A DNA stretch of 64,000 bases from Amyelois transitella (taxonomy: Eukaryota; Arthropoda; Insecta; Lepidoptera; Pyralidae), in NCBI RefSeq assembly GCF_032362555.1, contig NC_083513.1, forward strand, positions 3,410,001-3,474,000, written 5' to 3'. Each line of letters opens with the position of its first letter. Position 1 is the stretch's first letter. This document shows positions 37,961 through 50,500 of this stretch, piece after piece. The notes below the pieces were generated by a model. That model saw nothing but the letters and a program-made list of their open reading frames with translations, was not told the DNA's origin and did not search any database. A program made the position numbers and the translations under genes.

Positions 37961-40900
37961 TTAATAATTACAATAACATCCATCGAAGGTATTTTCTCTG
38001 ATCCAGTCCAAGTACTTCGTAATCCTGGTGTAGACCCCAGGGTAACCCTTCCGGGCACAACCATAGCCCCAAGACACGACACCTGTACAGATAAAAATAT
38101 TAAATCAGTTATTTTTTCGCTTCATTAACGCATTGCATATATAACCTTGTCGTATGTTTTAATGGAAGTTAATCTGCAAAATCTATGTCCGCGACCATGG
38201 ATAAGTTATCGTAAAAAGTGAAAAACTGACCTATTAAATCGTAGGAGTGGTTTTCGTTTTCTGTCACCAATGGACCGCCACTGTCTCCCTGGAAACAAAT
38301 GTTATAAAATTTGAATTTCTAAATTAACTAAGTACATCTATGGAAAAGAAGGTGTAACAATATTTGCGTGTATTCTCCTTTTGAACGTGACCTTTCAGTC
38401 TTTTCGAGGCTCTGTCTGCCCGCAAGGGATATAGGCGCGACTATTATGTTTGTATGGGGTAAAACACTATTAATTAGAACAAATAAATACTTAAAACGTA
38501 GTTGGCGAGTGTGACCCAAAAACTGTAAAAATATCAAAAAGCGTTAAAAGCTTCAAGCTGAGAACATTCTCAATTGTCTGCTTAAAAATCATTGTGAAGA
38601 GAGATCAAAGTGGCTTACCGTGCAAGCATCTTTATGCGCCGTAGCGGGAAACCCAGCACACATCATGACATCTTGTATCTTGGACTCGTTGTAGTTAGTA
38701 TTGTGTCTGCACACGTCATTGCTCAACACAGGTAATTCTGCTTCCATCAGCGTACAAGACCATTTGCCGGTCTCTGCCGTGGCGCCCCAACCAGCTACTA
38801 CGGCTGTGGCTCCGGCGTAATCCTTATCTGAAATTTTTTGAGCTAAGAAGTTGTTGAACAGAATTTAGGAAGGAACATACGTAAATAACTTATTATTCGG
38901 AATGATATGACTACTACCTAACCTATAATTTTTAGATTTCTTAAATACATATGATCACCAGAGATCGGATATTCGGATGCATATTTACCTAAAGTTGGGG
39001 TGTTGGGTTAGTATGGAACGTACTTCTGTACCTCAAAAATTTTGGGATTCGGCATTGATACACTTAATGTTCTAATTATGGTCTAAATAACCTCAGAAAG
39101 TTTTTGTACTGACTTTAATAAATATGATCATCCATCACTTATGTTTCTAAGGGGGTTTATCATACCTAATAGGTATACGATAAGTTTCAATTTCTTGTTT
39201 AATAAAATTTCCGAGATTCAAAATAATTCGAATCCCGAAAGCAAGAAGCCGCCTCCATACTTTCGTAGCCAAAATATTAGTTTAGGTAAATACGCATCCG
39301 ATTATCCGATCTCTAATGATCACCTTCTTTTCTGGAGAAATCAGAAGTTGCAACTATCATCGCAGCATTGTGTAACGAGCAATATAACTTGCAGCAAGGA
39401 AAAAGCAGAAAATCAATGAGAGAAAGAAGGCTACTGAACGTAGCTTACGATTCATCTTAAGGAATAAATCATTGATTCATTCATGCAGAAAAAGGCACAT
39501 GACGAATTTATTAGGTTAAATGTTAAATCTTTAACAAAGTGAGGCAAGAAATTACTCACAGGAATAATTTGGCAGGCACACTGGTCGCACCGCATGCGAG
39601 TACACCACTGGCTCGCTGAGCCTCAACAGAGATATATCGTTGGAGAGTGTCTTTATAGTGAAGTTATGGGCGATCACCTTCACCACGTAACGGGTCTCCG
39701 GCCGGTGGGTGTCGCAGCGGTTGTGCTCGCCCAGGGTCACTCGGAACATGAACCACATGAATCTGGAAAAGAAAGTGTTATTCAGTCAGGCTTGAGGTTT
39801 TATTATTAACGAAACAAATAACAACTGGAGGTCTTCAGGATAAAATATTCAGGCGACTATTCGGCAATGACATGTCTACGCGAGGCGTGTATAGTCAGCC
39901 CTCACTACAATAGGGGGTGATAATATTGCTGTTTCTATATTGGTGAGTATCTAATAAACTAAAATGCACTAGGGATTCCCTTATTGACTCTTCGGCGCAC
40001 CCCTCCCGCGATTCTGCGAATAACCGGAAAATTGGTCATATGGGTAAACGAGCTCAACTCGGAGATCAACGTGCGTCTAGAGTTATTAGACTTAGAGCAT
40101 ATGCTTACATGGAGGGAGAGGTAATGAGTTTCTAAAATATTGTACAATTTGGGCCTATGAGCATTTAGCTACACAGATCATTCATTATCATGATATTTAT
40201 TAGTAGCTCTACATACCCGATGACGCAATGTGCTGCCGACACAACGTATCTGTCGTTGATGAGGGAGGCGCCGCACCCGAAGGACTTGTGGTAGATGAGC
40301 CGAGCGAGCCAGGGGAACGCGTTCACACTCGAATCCAGACCCCCCACTACGCGAGGCTCCTCGTTTCTTTCTCCGCATCCTGGTAAAAAAAAACTTCAAT
40401 GAGAATAGTAAAACATACCTACTCGTACATAAAATCACGCCTCTTTCCCGTAGGGGTAGGAAGACACTACATCTTTCCACTTGCCGCATCATCTAAATTC
40501 ATACAAACATACATACATAAAATGATGCCTTTTTCCCGGAGGGGTAGGTAGAGACTACATCTTTCCACTTCCCACGATCTGTAGAGATCATAAATCTATA
40601 ATACAAGCTCGTCGGTATTTTTCTTGACCTAACCTTTTGCCAGAAAATAATGTACATATTTTCATTACCTATTAACCTAATCATCTACTCTATGAGTAAT
40701 CGTATTAAAAAGATATTGGAGTATGATTGAAAAATATATATATTGACATCTCACCAACACAATATAATATATACACACCATCACAATATAAATATTTACC
40801 TACTTAATAAATAAATAATAATAATAAATGTATACGGAACAAATTTCACAGATTGATTTACCCTCGAAGTAAGTTCGAGACTTGTGTTACGAGATACTAA

Positions 40901-41429
40901 CTCGACGATTCTATATTTTATAATAAATAGGTACTTATATAGATAAACATCCAAGACCCAAGCCAATCAGAAAAACTTACTACTTACTTACTTATATAAA
41001 ACCATGCTTACCGCAGTTTTGGCAGTTGGGCAAATGTTTTCCAATAAAATAGTCGGAATTTTGTGGACTTCGAATAGATCCCTGAGATATCCTTGATTTA
41101 TCCTATAAAATAAATCTTAAATTTAGTTTTCTCTCAATTTTAACATAAAGCATAAAGTACAGGAAATATAAGAAAATATACGTTCGTTTCAACATCTACT
41201 ATTTTTATCGATAAATTTTTGACTTTCGGCTGGGCAAATAGTTCTCTAAAAGTAAATGTTTTAATACAAAAATTCAATTTAATACCATCAAAAGTTTTTA
41301 TGATATATAATTAATAGGAGTTAAAAAAGAACGTACATTTACAAAAAAATTACATCAATAGGTACTTACGTAGTTTAAAGCATGTCCGTTAATAACACAT
41401 GAAACTAAACAAAGATAATATAACCACAT
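37961..41429 (-). CDS. SP3, secreted trypsin-like serine protease (7 exons)
   Basis: Zymogen of 301 aa from exons 41370-41429, 41012-41102, 40217-40379, 39560-39762, 38619-38827, 38231-38288 and 37961-38082. The signal peptide is [17 protein letters not shown]. The light chain ends CQNCGCGERN and the activation site is R60|VVGG. The catalytic residues are His101 (VSAAHC), Asp147 (NDISLL) and Ser245 in CTGDSGGP (Thr replaces the usual Gln). The residue that sets trypsin specificity is Asp in HKDACT. It shares [16 protein letters not shown] and the end [14 protein letters not shown] with SP4. Introns hold a hAT MITE, a repeat A fragment and a tandem pair of repeat B. Intact and probably extracellular; the physiological substrate is unknown. 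Confidence 0.93.
38385..38455 (-). repeat. Repeat A fragment, reversed
   Basis: In an SP3 intron: gaacgtgacctttcagtctt, then cccgcaagggatataggcgc. Confidence 0.6.
38959..39315. mobile_element. hAT-type MITE, 357 bp, in an SP3 intron
   Basis: The element begins CAGAGATCGGATA and ends with the reverse complement of TAGAGATCGGATA. The inverted arms are about 35 bases with a few mismatches. It is flanked by the exact 8-bp target duplication ATGATCAC at 38951-38958 and 39316-39323. An 8-bp duplication and a (C/T)AGNG terminus are typical of hAT transposons. A 92-codon open frame inside has no transposase motifs, so it is non-autonomous. Confidence 0.88.
40425..40590 (+). repeat. Repeat B, tandem pair in an SP3 intron
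   Basis: Two copies about 80 bases apart, each with cataaaat, then gccttttt/cctctttcccg, aggggtagg and ctacatctttccactt. They extend past the 51-bp version seen near DesB, so the short version may be truncated. Confidence 0.7.
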
Positions 41430-41761
41430 TATTCGTTATTTTTAATCTATTGGCAAAAATACAACATTCCCAGAGAAGAAAGTCCATGTGATTGAGGTTC
41501 AATGTTTTCGAAACACTAACTCATGTCTTAAATCCCGAAGGTACTTTATGGTCAACGAACTGCTAAATTGCTGCATCACAATATTTATTTATTCGTTTAT
41601 TTTTTCCAGCGTAAAAAGTATGCCTAAGTGTATAATTTTATGTATGCACTTATATAGGTATACTTGTAAAATTGAATGACAAATTTGTATATTTTTCGTA
41701 AACCTACATATGTATTCTAGTTAATTATAGTTTGTTTCTCAAAATATGTGTAAGAAAACAT

Positions 41762-42022
41762 CCATACATACATAAATTCACGTCTATATCCCTTGCGGGG
41801 TAGACAGAGCCAATGGTCTTAAAGAGACTGATAGGCCACGTTCAGCTATTTGGCTCAATCATAGAATTGAGATTCAAAAAGTGATAGATTGCTAACCCAG
41901 CGCCTGAAAGCAAAATCCAAAGTTGATAAGCCTATCCATTAGTCGCCTTTTACGATATCATTGGGAACGAAATGGAGTGGTCCTATTTTTTTTTATTGGT
42001 GCTGTTAACCACACGGCAGGAC
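41762..42022 (+). repeat. Repeat A, near full copy
   Basis: Complete from catacatacataaattcacg through ttgcggggtagacagagcc and gagtggtcctattttttttt to ggtgctgttaaccacacggc. One of the best copies for defining the ends. Confidence 0.85.
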
Positions 42023-42734
42023 AAAAATAATACATGTATATAAAAAATGATATCTATATACATATAATGTATGTAACATAGGTATAAAAAATCACTTCCT
42101 AGAGGGGTAGGTAGATTACATCTTCCCATTTGACACAATCAATGGCATACTTCTTTCGCTTCATCCACATTAATAACTCCCGTTAGCTTAAAGTACCTAC
42201 TCTTGACTTGCCGGATGCCCAAAAAACACATTTTCAATATAAAAATCGTGCATAATACATTAAGTATCCAAAACTTAACAAGGTTAAGGATATTAAATAG
42301 GTAATTTGTTACATATTTATTGTGCCACGTATAAATAAACTACTTGGCTCAATCAATGGCATCATGGTAAATACCGATTATGAATCTTAAAAAAAATAAT
42401 TACAACTTATAGAAAATGCGGCATTTTAGCGGCGTTATGGAGGCTGTACGTCCGTATATTTGGCAATGACCTGCAGATCAATGAACCCTACATAATGTCA
42501 TTGGTTTGATTTTGAATCTTATTTAAATTTTACGAAGGTTATGATTTAAAGATCACCAAATAACGTGTTAAAGTAAAAATTTTATGCATTTTAATTACAG
42601 TTACACTTTTAACATAATAAGTGCATTGGAATGTATTTGTTTCGACTAAACTACTTTACTTATATATAAAAACGTGTATTTGTACTAAGGCAATATACCT
42701 TCATACTAACTCATAAAAAATATATTTCATGACA

Positions 42735-42835
42735 TCGCACTGCGTTGGTGGGCGAGTGATTAAGGTATCCGATTTGTCAACACATCCTCATCCAGGTAGC
42801 CCGGTTCAAATCCCACTCCAGTGGTACCCACATGA
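42735..42835 (+). mobile_element. tRNA-derived SINE candidate
   Basis: A box-like ggtgggcgagtgattaaggt is followed about 45 bases later by a strong B box in cccggttcaaatcccactcc. No acceptor stem or CCA end pairs, so it is a pol III promoter relic and not a tRNA gene. Confidence 0.5.
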
Positions 42836-44590
42836 TCACAATAGGATTTGAACTCAGGTATGACTCCTTTCTGTGTTTTTTAACTGGTACTCTTTCAATG
42901 AGAAGAGAAATGTCAATAAAGAAAAATATCACACCGGATGCTCCTTGTAGGTATTTATCCATCTTTACCCACTCCTCGAACTGACTAAAGATTAGATGCA
43001 ATCAAAAATTGAGATAAAAGCCTAGACAGAAGTATCACGAGTAAGGTAAAGTAAGGTAAATTAACATTAATAAAAAAAGAGAACAAAGAGTAGTACCTAT
43101 CTAGTGTGCAAAGACTTTGGAAACGTTCAAATTACTTAATTCTATTCTATTCATTCTCATCCGGTCCGGTCACTGGTTCCGCTTTCCCTACTCTGGTATC
43201 CTATCGACGTCGCAGGAGTTTCAACATAAATTCTCTTATCATCCTTGATACAGTCTCTCACGTCTGCAATTTCCCCTCGTACCAGAAGTCCTATCGAGGA
43301 GTCTCACTAGTAGACTACACTTTCGTTGCGTTTTCTGCCTGAACTGGCTTTTTGAAAATTTGATACCATCAGTCGACGTTGCGACAGGTCAGACAGGAGT
43401 CGCTTCGTGTATCAAACTTGACATGGCCACTCCAAGATCGTAGCCAGATCCACAGGAGTGAAGGAAGACGCACCCAGGATTGACACCAGGTTGATGGGCA
43501 TATCTATATGTCGCATAACTTTCTTTTATTCCATTTTTTCTTTTGTTTATGGCAGTAAATGTATAGCGTAATGCTGGAGCGAAATATGCTGACACAGGAT
43601 AGGTATTTTATTCTTAAAAGTTCCAAATGAGCCTGGCTAAAAAGCCTCCTTACACGGGATAATTAAAAGTCACTTTAATGTTTTTTTTCAGTTCAGTTTA
43701 ATAAATAAATAACTCTTTATTAAATAATAATAACTGCAGTTTTTACTATAAACAATCGAAGGGAATATCATAGAAATATAAATTGAAATCAATCTTTTTT
43801 GTTGAACATCAAACAGCAATGTGTGAAAATTAATACGTTCATCTTTACGCAAATTCTAAGAAAAAGTAAATCATAATTTAGACCAACAAAAAGTTTGTAC
43901 TTATATGTATATAAATTGCTACAACAGTAGTAACATTTTTATATCAAAAACATAATAGTTTAATCGAATTTCTTAAAATTTTGAAAACGTGATTTTACGG
44001 TACCTAACATTAAATTAAAATTTCTATGATGCTCACATTAATTTTTGTATACATATTAAAACTGATAATTTATATGTATTTTTAATTCATCGTTAATACT
44101 TAAGTTAATTATGGCAAACATAAATACTAATTTAAATGAACTAGTCTCAAAAATACCCCTGTTTATTACAATATACAATATTCTAAAATATAGTTATACC
44201 TATAAATGCATAATACTATAATGAGAACGTAGTTAAATGTTAAACATCACATCATTATTGCATTCCCTGTTAGAAACGAGTTTTATACGAATATTACCAC
44301 CATATATGCCTATTTGTTTTTAATATACACATTATCTACTCAAAGATACACAGAATAGAATTATTGGTTTATGAGCACCCGATGAAAAAAGACAGTTTTA
44401 AATGATGTATGGAATCAAGACTATTCTGTAAAACATCAAATGACTTTCCTTAGCCTGAAATAAAAAATTTAGTATTCTATAAACTACTTTAAAATTTAAT
44501 TATTTGATAACAATCGTGCGATTATTTTGATATAGATATAATAAACATATAAAAACTCATTCTTAATCAGGGAAGTGTCAAAAATTCATT

Positions 44591-47500
44591 TTATTCGTTA
44601 CAATAACAAGCATCCTTGGTGTTTTCTTTGATCCAGTCCAAATAGTTGGTGACCCGGGTGTACACCCCCGGGTAACCGGGCCGGGCACATCCGTTACCCC
44701 ACGACACCACACCTGTAATGAAGAACTGTTTAAAATCGAGTATATCAAATTGTAAAAGACATGTTGAGTGTATGGATAAAGTTGTACTAAATCGACTACG
44801 GCGAACTTATATGGATATTTTTTAATGGGAGATTTCTTTATAATGAAAGGTATATGGAGCATCCAATGAAACACTCGATGTATGACTAAAATATAGTAGG
44901 TACCTACTACATGCAAGTGAAATCTTTAAAACTGCAAGAACAACAGACCAACAATGTACTTTATCAAACCATGGAACTAGGTATTTTAGAGGATTTAGCA
45001 ACAGCTCAAAACGCAATTGGGTAGGTATTGCACGTTGTGATGTTCGAGAGAAGGAGTAGAAGAATTTCGATATCACAACACTGGCCACGTTATTAGACGA
45101 GCATTATATTACGATGACGTTATAGATTAGCATACTAATTATGTAATAATAAAACAATTCATGTTCTTTCAAGATGTAACTTCATGCCTCTTGAACTTGG
45201 GTCAGACAGGGACAGCGTGGCTACATATTGGCCAAAATTGGTATAAATACCAATATAAATAAAAAACTAAAGATCACAAAGACGAGATTGTGGGGAGAGA
45301 AATTTCGGAAAGCGGGCCCCGGAACCCAAAGTATAAAAGCGGAAGGTGCATGCTACGTGCATTCAAAGATGACGATAAGGTACCAGATCAATTACTGTAC
45401 CTACTAAAATAAAAATTGCAATCATAACATATCAATTCGGGGACTAGCGACTACGACAGTAATTTATAATAGCTATGCTATAGACGTACGCGCAGTTAGT
45501 ATTAATGTACATATTTAAAGTAGCCCAATTGAGAGAAAACGCATGTACCGTTGTATAAACAATTCAAATGAGCTAATGAATAATGTATAAATGTTACGTA
45601 TTATGTAATGTGAAAGTACCCACGTGTGGAACTGTCACACGTGTGGGTTAGTATTGGACAATGAATCGAGTCTAATGACATAGCTCTGTGGTTACTTATT
45701 GAATTTTGGGTAATACTTTTGTCCCCGGAACTATTTTCTGAGGAAATTTCTAATAATGCATACTTATAATCGCGAATACCTAGGTATATTATAATAGCTA
45801 TCTGTGTGCCAAGTTAATGCGATTTTTTAGTTTGTATATAGATTTTTCAGTCATATTTACATGTCTATTTAATTAATTAAATTACTATTAATTAAATAGA
45901 CATCTATATTTTGATCACAGAATGAGACTTAAAAACTGGGAGAAATAAATGAAGTCTCTGATGAGCTCTATTTTATTCCGTGTCAATTTCTAAGGTAATG
46001 TTTTTTACTGCAAGACTATAGTTTTCTGTTATCAATAAACATTTAAAGGCTTAGAAATGATGGAATATTAATCATTTGCAACAACTTGTTAACTACACTA
46101 TGGACGAAATAAATTACCTATTAATTCGTAGCGAGTGTCGAACTTTCTCTCGGCAATCAGTGGACCGCCGCTGTCACCCTGAAATACAGTCAAAACATCT
46201 AGTTACAGTTTTAACTTTTTATTTGTAGTCATTTGTTACAAAACACAAAGAAAGTAATCTCTGATTGAGCATGACGACTGATGAAAGTTTGAAATATTTT
46301 GACGCGGGTACCTTATTCTTCGCCTTCAAATTAAAACCGCCTCCTTTTTTAAGTCAGTTCAAAATATTCCAAATTTTGCCAATGCCTACTAATATTATAA
46401 ATGAAAAAGTTCGTCTATACATTTGTTACACTTTAATGCCTTATACACTAAACCGATGTTAATGAAATTTGGTATAGAGACAAATTTTAACCTGGGTCAC
46501 TTTATTGCGAAAAAAGAAACCACGCGGACGAAGTAGCGGGCAAAAGCTAGTTTGGAATATTTACGACCTACGTTCGAGATTTACTTTATTAGGGTAACCA
46601 TAGCAATGCTATATACATATGTATATGATTATATTATCACAAAAGTTTTATAAGATATGGCAGAAAAGTACATTGTAATCGGAACTGACCTGACAAGAAT
46701 CCTTCTTCCCAGTGTCAGGGTAACCGGCACACAGCATGTTGTCTGTGATCATGTTCGCGGTATACTTGGTGTTCCGACACTGCTGGTTGCTCATCACGGG
46801 CACCTCCACCTCTTGCAAGGTGCACGCTGGCTTGCCTTCCTCCGTTAGCGTTCCCCACCCAGCTGCTAAGGCTTTCACACCCACGTAGAGGTCTTCTGCA
46901 ATTTAAAGTAGGTGTTCCTTAAGTAATGGACAGGTGGACAGGTTTAGCAAAAGTCATTACTTGTATTTTCTATGAGAGCAAAGGTTGATGTAAGGTTGTT
47001 AGGGTTATGTTTCACATAAAATAACCGTGCGACCATACGGCTTCAGTCAACTCTGTTTTGAATCTAGAATAAGCCTGATGGACTCAAAGATTTCAGTTGC
47101 ATATCATTAAAATCGACAACTAGCACTCGGGCATCAAAAATTCCTATAAGGTTGTCGGAATTCATTTTTATAAGGGTTATTTTAAGAAAACTAATTATTG
47201 GTATTTTTGGCGGCTTATTCATTTTTAATTGTGGTAATACCATAAAATTAAAATAAAAGACTGTGTACTGTCTGCCACGTGATGGTTGAACACGTGATTA
47301 AAATGGATGTATATATTCATTTCATCACAACCTTATCCATTTAGTACAATTTCAATTAAGAATCAAACTTACGATTATTGCTAGGCAGGCAAATAGGCTT
47401 AATGGCATCAGAAATAGGCACCCTCTCGTTCAGCCTCAATAATGCGATATCGTTGTCAAAGTTGGACAAAGTGAACTTGTTGGCGATGGCTCGGAGAGCG

Positions 47501-50500
47501 AACCTAGTCTCCGGCCGGATGGTCGAGTTGCAGCGATTGTGCTCGCCGAATGTAACCTTTATCATGAACCACATGAAGCTGAAAATAAAGAGAAAGTATT
47601 TACGAAACAGTTATAAGACATAAATTTTGTAAGTACTAACTGTACACAGGTTTTAATGCCTGATATCATTATATTTTGCTCTGTCAAACGGGAGTAAAGA
47701 AGAACCATTGTTTACAATAAAAAACATCTATCTGTTGACGTACATATATTGACCTTCCAGAGACCAAATTTAAATCAAGCCTTTAAAAAATTTGTCAAAC
47801 AAAAATATTAATTATAAAGTGCGTTATAGTACACAAGGCGAATTTTATTTTATACACTTTTCTTTCTTACCATCACGCACCTATAAAAAAAGAATAAGGA
47901 ATAAAGCTAATAAAAACTGTGTAAACCTATTTTACACTACATACATACATACATACCGTCACGTCTATATCCCTTGCGGGGTAGACAGAGCCAACAGTCT
48001 TGAAAAGACTGAATGGCCACGTTCAGCTATTTGGCTTAACGATAGAATTGAGATTCAAATAGTGACAGGTTGCTAGCCCATCGCCTAAAAAAGAATCCCA
48101 AGTTAGGTTTAAAGAACTTTATTTCTCATAAGAATATACATTCACTTAAAATGAGATAACAGGTAGGTAACTAAAAAATAATCACATGCATAAATTAAAA
48201 ATTAAGTACTGGTCGCGATGTATAGCTTGAGTTTCTTTTTAAATATATCAAGACTGCTACAAGTTCTCAGCTCATTTGGCAACTGTTATATAGTTGTGCT
48301 CCCTCAAAAATTATTGTTTTTTTTCCGTAGTTTGTTCGTGGTATTATAAGGTTGAGTTTATTTTTTGCTCGAAAATTGTGCGTGTCTTTTCTTGTGTTTA
48401 GTTGTAAGTTGGATTTTGTAGTATTAGAGATAATCTTTTTGATCAGTTTACATGTATTGTATCGATAAATTTGTGTTAAATTAAATAATTTTGATTTTTC
48501 GTATAGCTCTTTTGTTGGTGTACGGAAGTGGTAATGGAAAAGCACTTTAATAATTTTATTTTGACATCTCTGTAACGCGGTCAAGTTTGATGGTGCAGCG
48601 GAACCCCATATCTCAATTAAGTATTCGAGATGTGACTTAACTAAACAATTGTATATTATAGGTTTAACTTTTTTTGGTATACAGTGTGTCATCTTTTGAA
48701 TCGCTCCTAATACGGAAGTTAATTTGTTTTTTACATACTCAATATGTGGATTCCAAGTAAGTTTATCATCAATAAACAGTCCCAAGTATTTTTCTTGATG
48801 TGATCTTTGAATATCTGTGCCATTTATATTGAGCGGTTCAAAGTCAGGAATTTCTTTATTTTTTGCTGCCAAAATCATATAAGATGTTTTAGATTTGTTA
48901 ATTGTTAATAAATTATGAAGTAACCACTCGTTAAGGATGTTTAGGTCTTGCTGTGCGGTAGTAACGATATCGTCAATTGATTTGCCAAAGTAGAATAGAC
49001 AAGTATCGTCAGCATACAGAGTGAGATGTCCTTTAAGTCCTATCTGGTTGACACTATTTATATATATTAAAAACAGAAGTGGGCCGATTATAGAACCCTG
49101 TGGTATACCATATGAAATTATTTTAGGAGAACTTGTATAATTGTCGATCTTTACAACTTGTCGCCTATTCTGTAAATAAGATTCAAACATTTTTAGAGGT
49201 GCACCATTAATACCGATGTCATTTAGTTTTGCAAGTAGTTTTTGGTGACTTACGGTGTCAAATGCCTTTTTAAAATCGATAAATATGCCTAAAGCAATGT
49301 TTTTTTGGTCAATGTTGATTTTTATTTTAGTTATTAAGTCAATGGCAGCTGTAAGCGTGCTAGATTTTGAACGAAATCCGTATTGTTCTTCGATTAGATA
49401 TTGTTTTTTAGTTAAGTAGTCATTAAGGCGATTATACAAAATTCTCTCAAACACTTTCGATATCACGGGTAGCACCGATATTGGCCTATAATTACTGGGG
49501 TCAGTTTTTGGTCCTGATTTGTGAATAGGACTTAATTTAGCAATCTTAAGTGAGTCGGGAAAAATACCATCTTTTAAACATTTATTGATTACATTAACTA
49601 ATCTATCAATAATAAGATCTTTTACACACTTTAATGCTTTGGTGGATATGCCATCTATGCCCGTGCTAGTGTTAGAGTCCAGATCATCTATTATCTTACT
49701 CACTTCGTCAATACTACAAGGTTCAAATTCACACAGTGTTATGTCGTGTGAGTAGTTATTTCCAAACGTCAGTATTTTACTATTGTCTCTGTGATATTTT
49801 TGAGGTATTTTGTTAGCTAAGTCTGCACCGATCGTTGAAAAGAAGGAGTTAAATAGGTTGCATATTTTTGTGCCATCCGAAATCAGTTCCGAATTCGATA
49901 TCAATTTTGGGGGAGCAGAACTATTTTTGATTTTATTTGCTGATAACGTATTAATCAATTCCCACATTCTTTTAGGTTGGTTATGAGTGTCTTCAAATAA
50001 TTTGTGGTAGTAATTTTCTTTGTGCCTTTCAATCATTGTCTGCACGATGTTACGTTGTTCTGTAAAAGTTTTCTTAAGATCCACATCATTTGGGTTTATT
50101 TTGGTTTCTAGACATATTTGATTTCTAGTATTTATTGCATCGATAATCTTTTTATGTATCCAATCTTTTTGAGGTGGGTTTTGTATTTTAGTTTTCTCAA
50201 TTTTGCTGTTTTCCACTTTGTCTATAATGTCTTTCTCTAAGTTGCAGTAATCTTCATCTCCATCATGCACCAATGCTGACATACTTTCATAAAGTTTTTT
50301 ATAGTCAAGTGCTGTATATCTGATCGGCTTACTTCTCTCTGGGGCTAGTTTTCCAATTTCTAGGTAAATTTGATTATGATCTGTAAGAGCTGACTCAATA
50401 ATTGAAAGACTGAAGGTCTACTAACATGGGTACTAACATGGTCAATAATAGTTCTGCCTTTGTCTGTTACTCGCGTGCAGTATGATTCATCAATTTTATT

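Larger units (their letters stand above)
41430..44590. other. Spacer between SP3 and SP4
   Basis: About 3.2 kb without a gene. It holds a full repeat A (41762-42022), a diverged repeat B (about 42060-42200), a tRNA-like SINE candidate (42735-42835) and a less AT-rich stretch (43140-43520) that looks repetitive but was not identified. The rest, 43600-44590, is AT-rich with no recognisable signal. Confidence 0.55.

Noticed and set aside
39141-39419. 92-codon + frame inside the SP3 intron
   Set aside because: Mostly inside the hAT MITE, with no transposase motif.
42735-42835. Possible tRNA gene
   Set aside because: A and B boxes are present but there is no pairing acceptor stem and no proper anticodon arm; it fits a SINE head.
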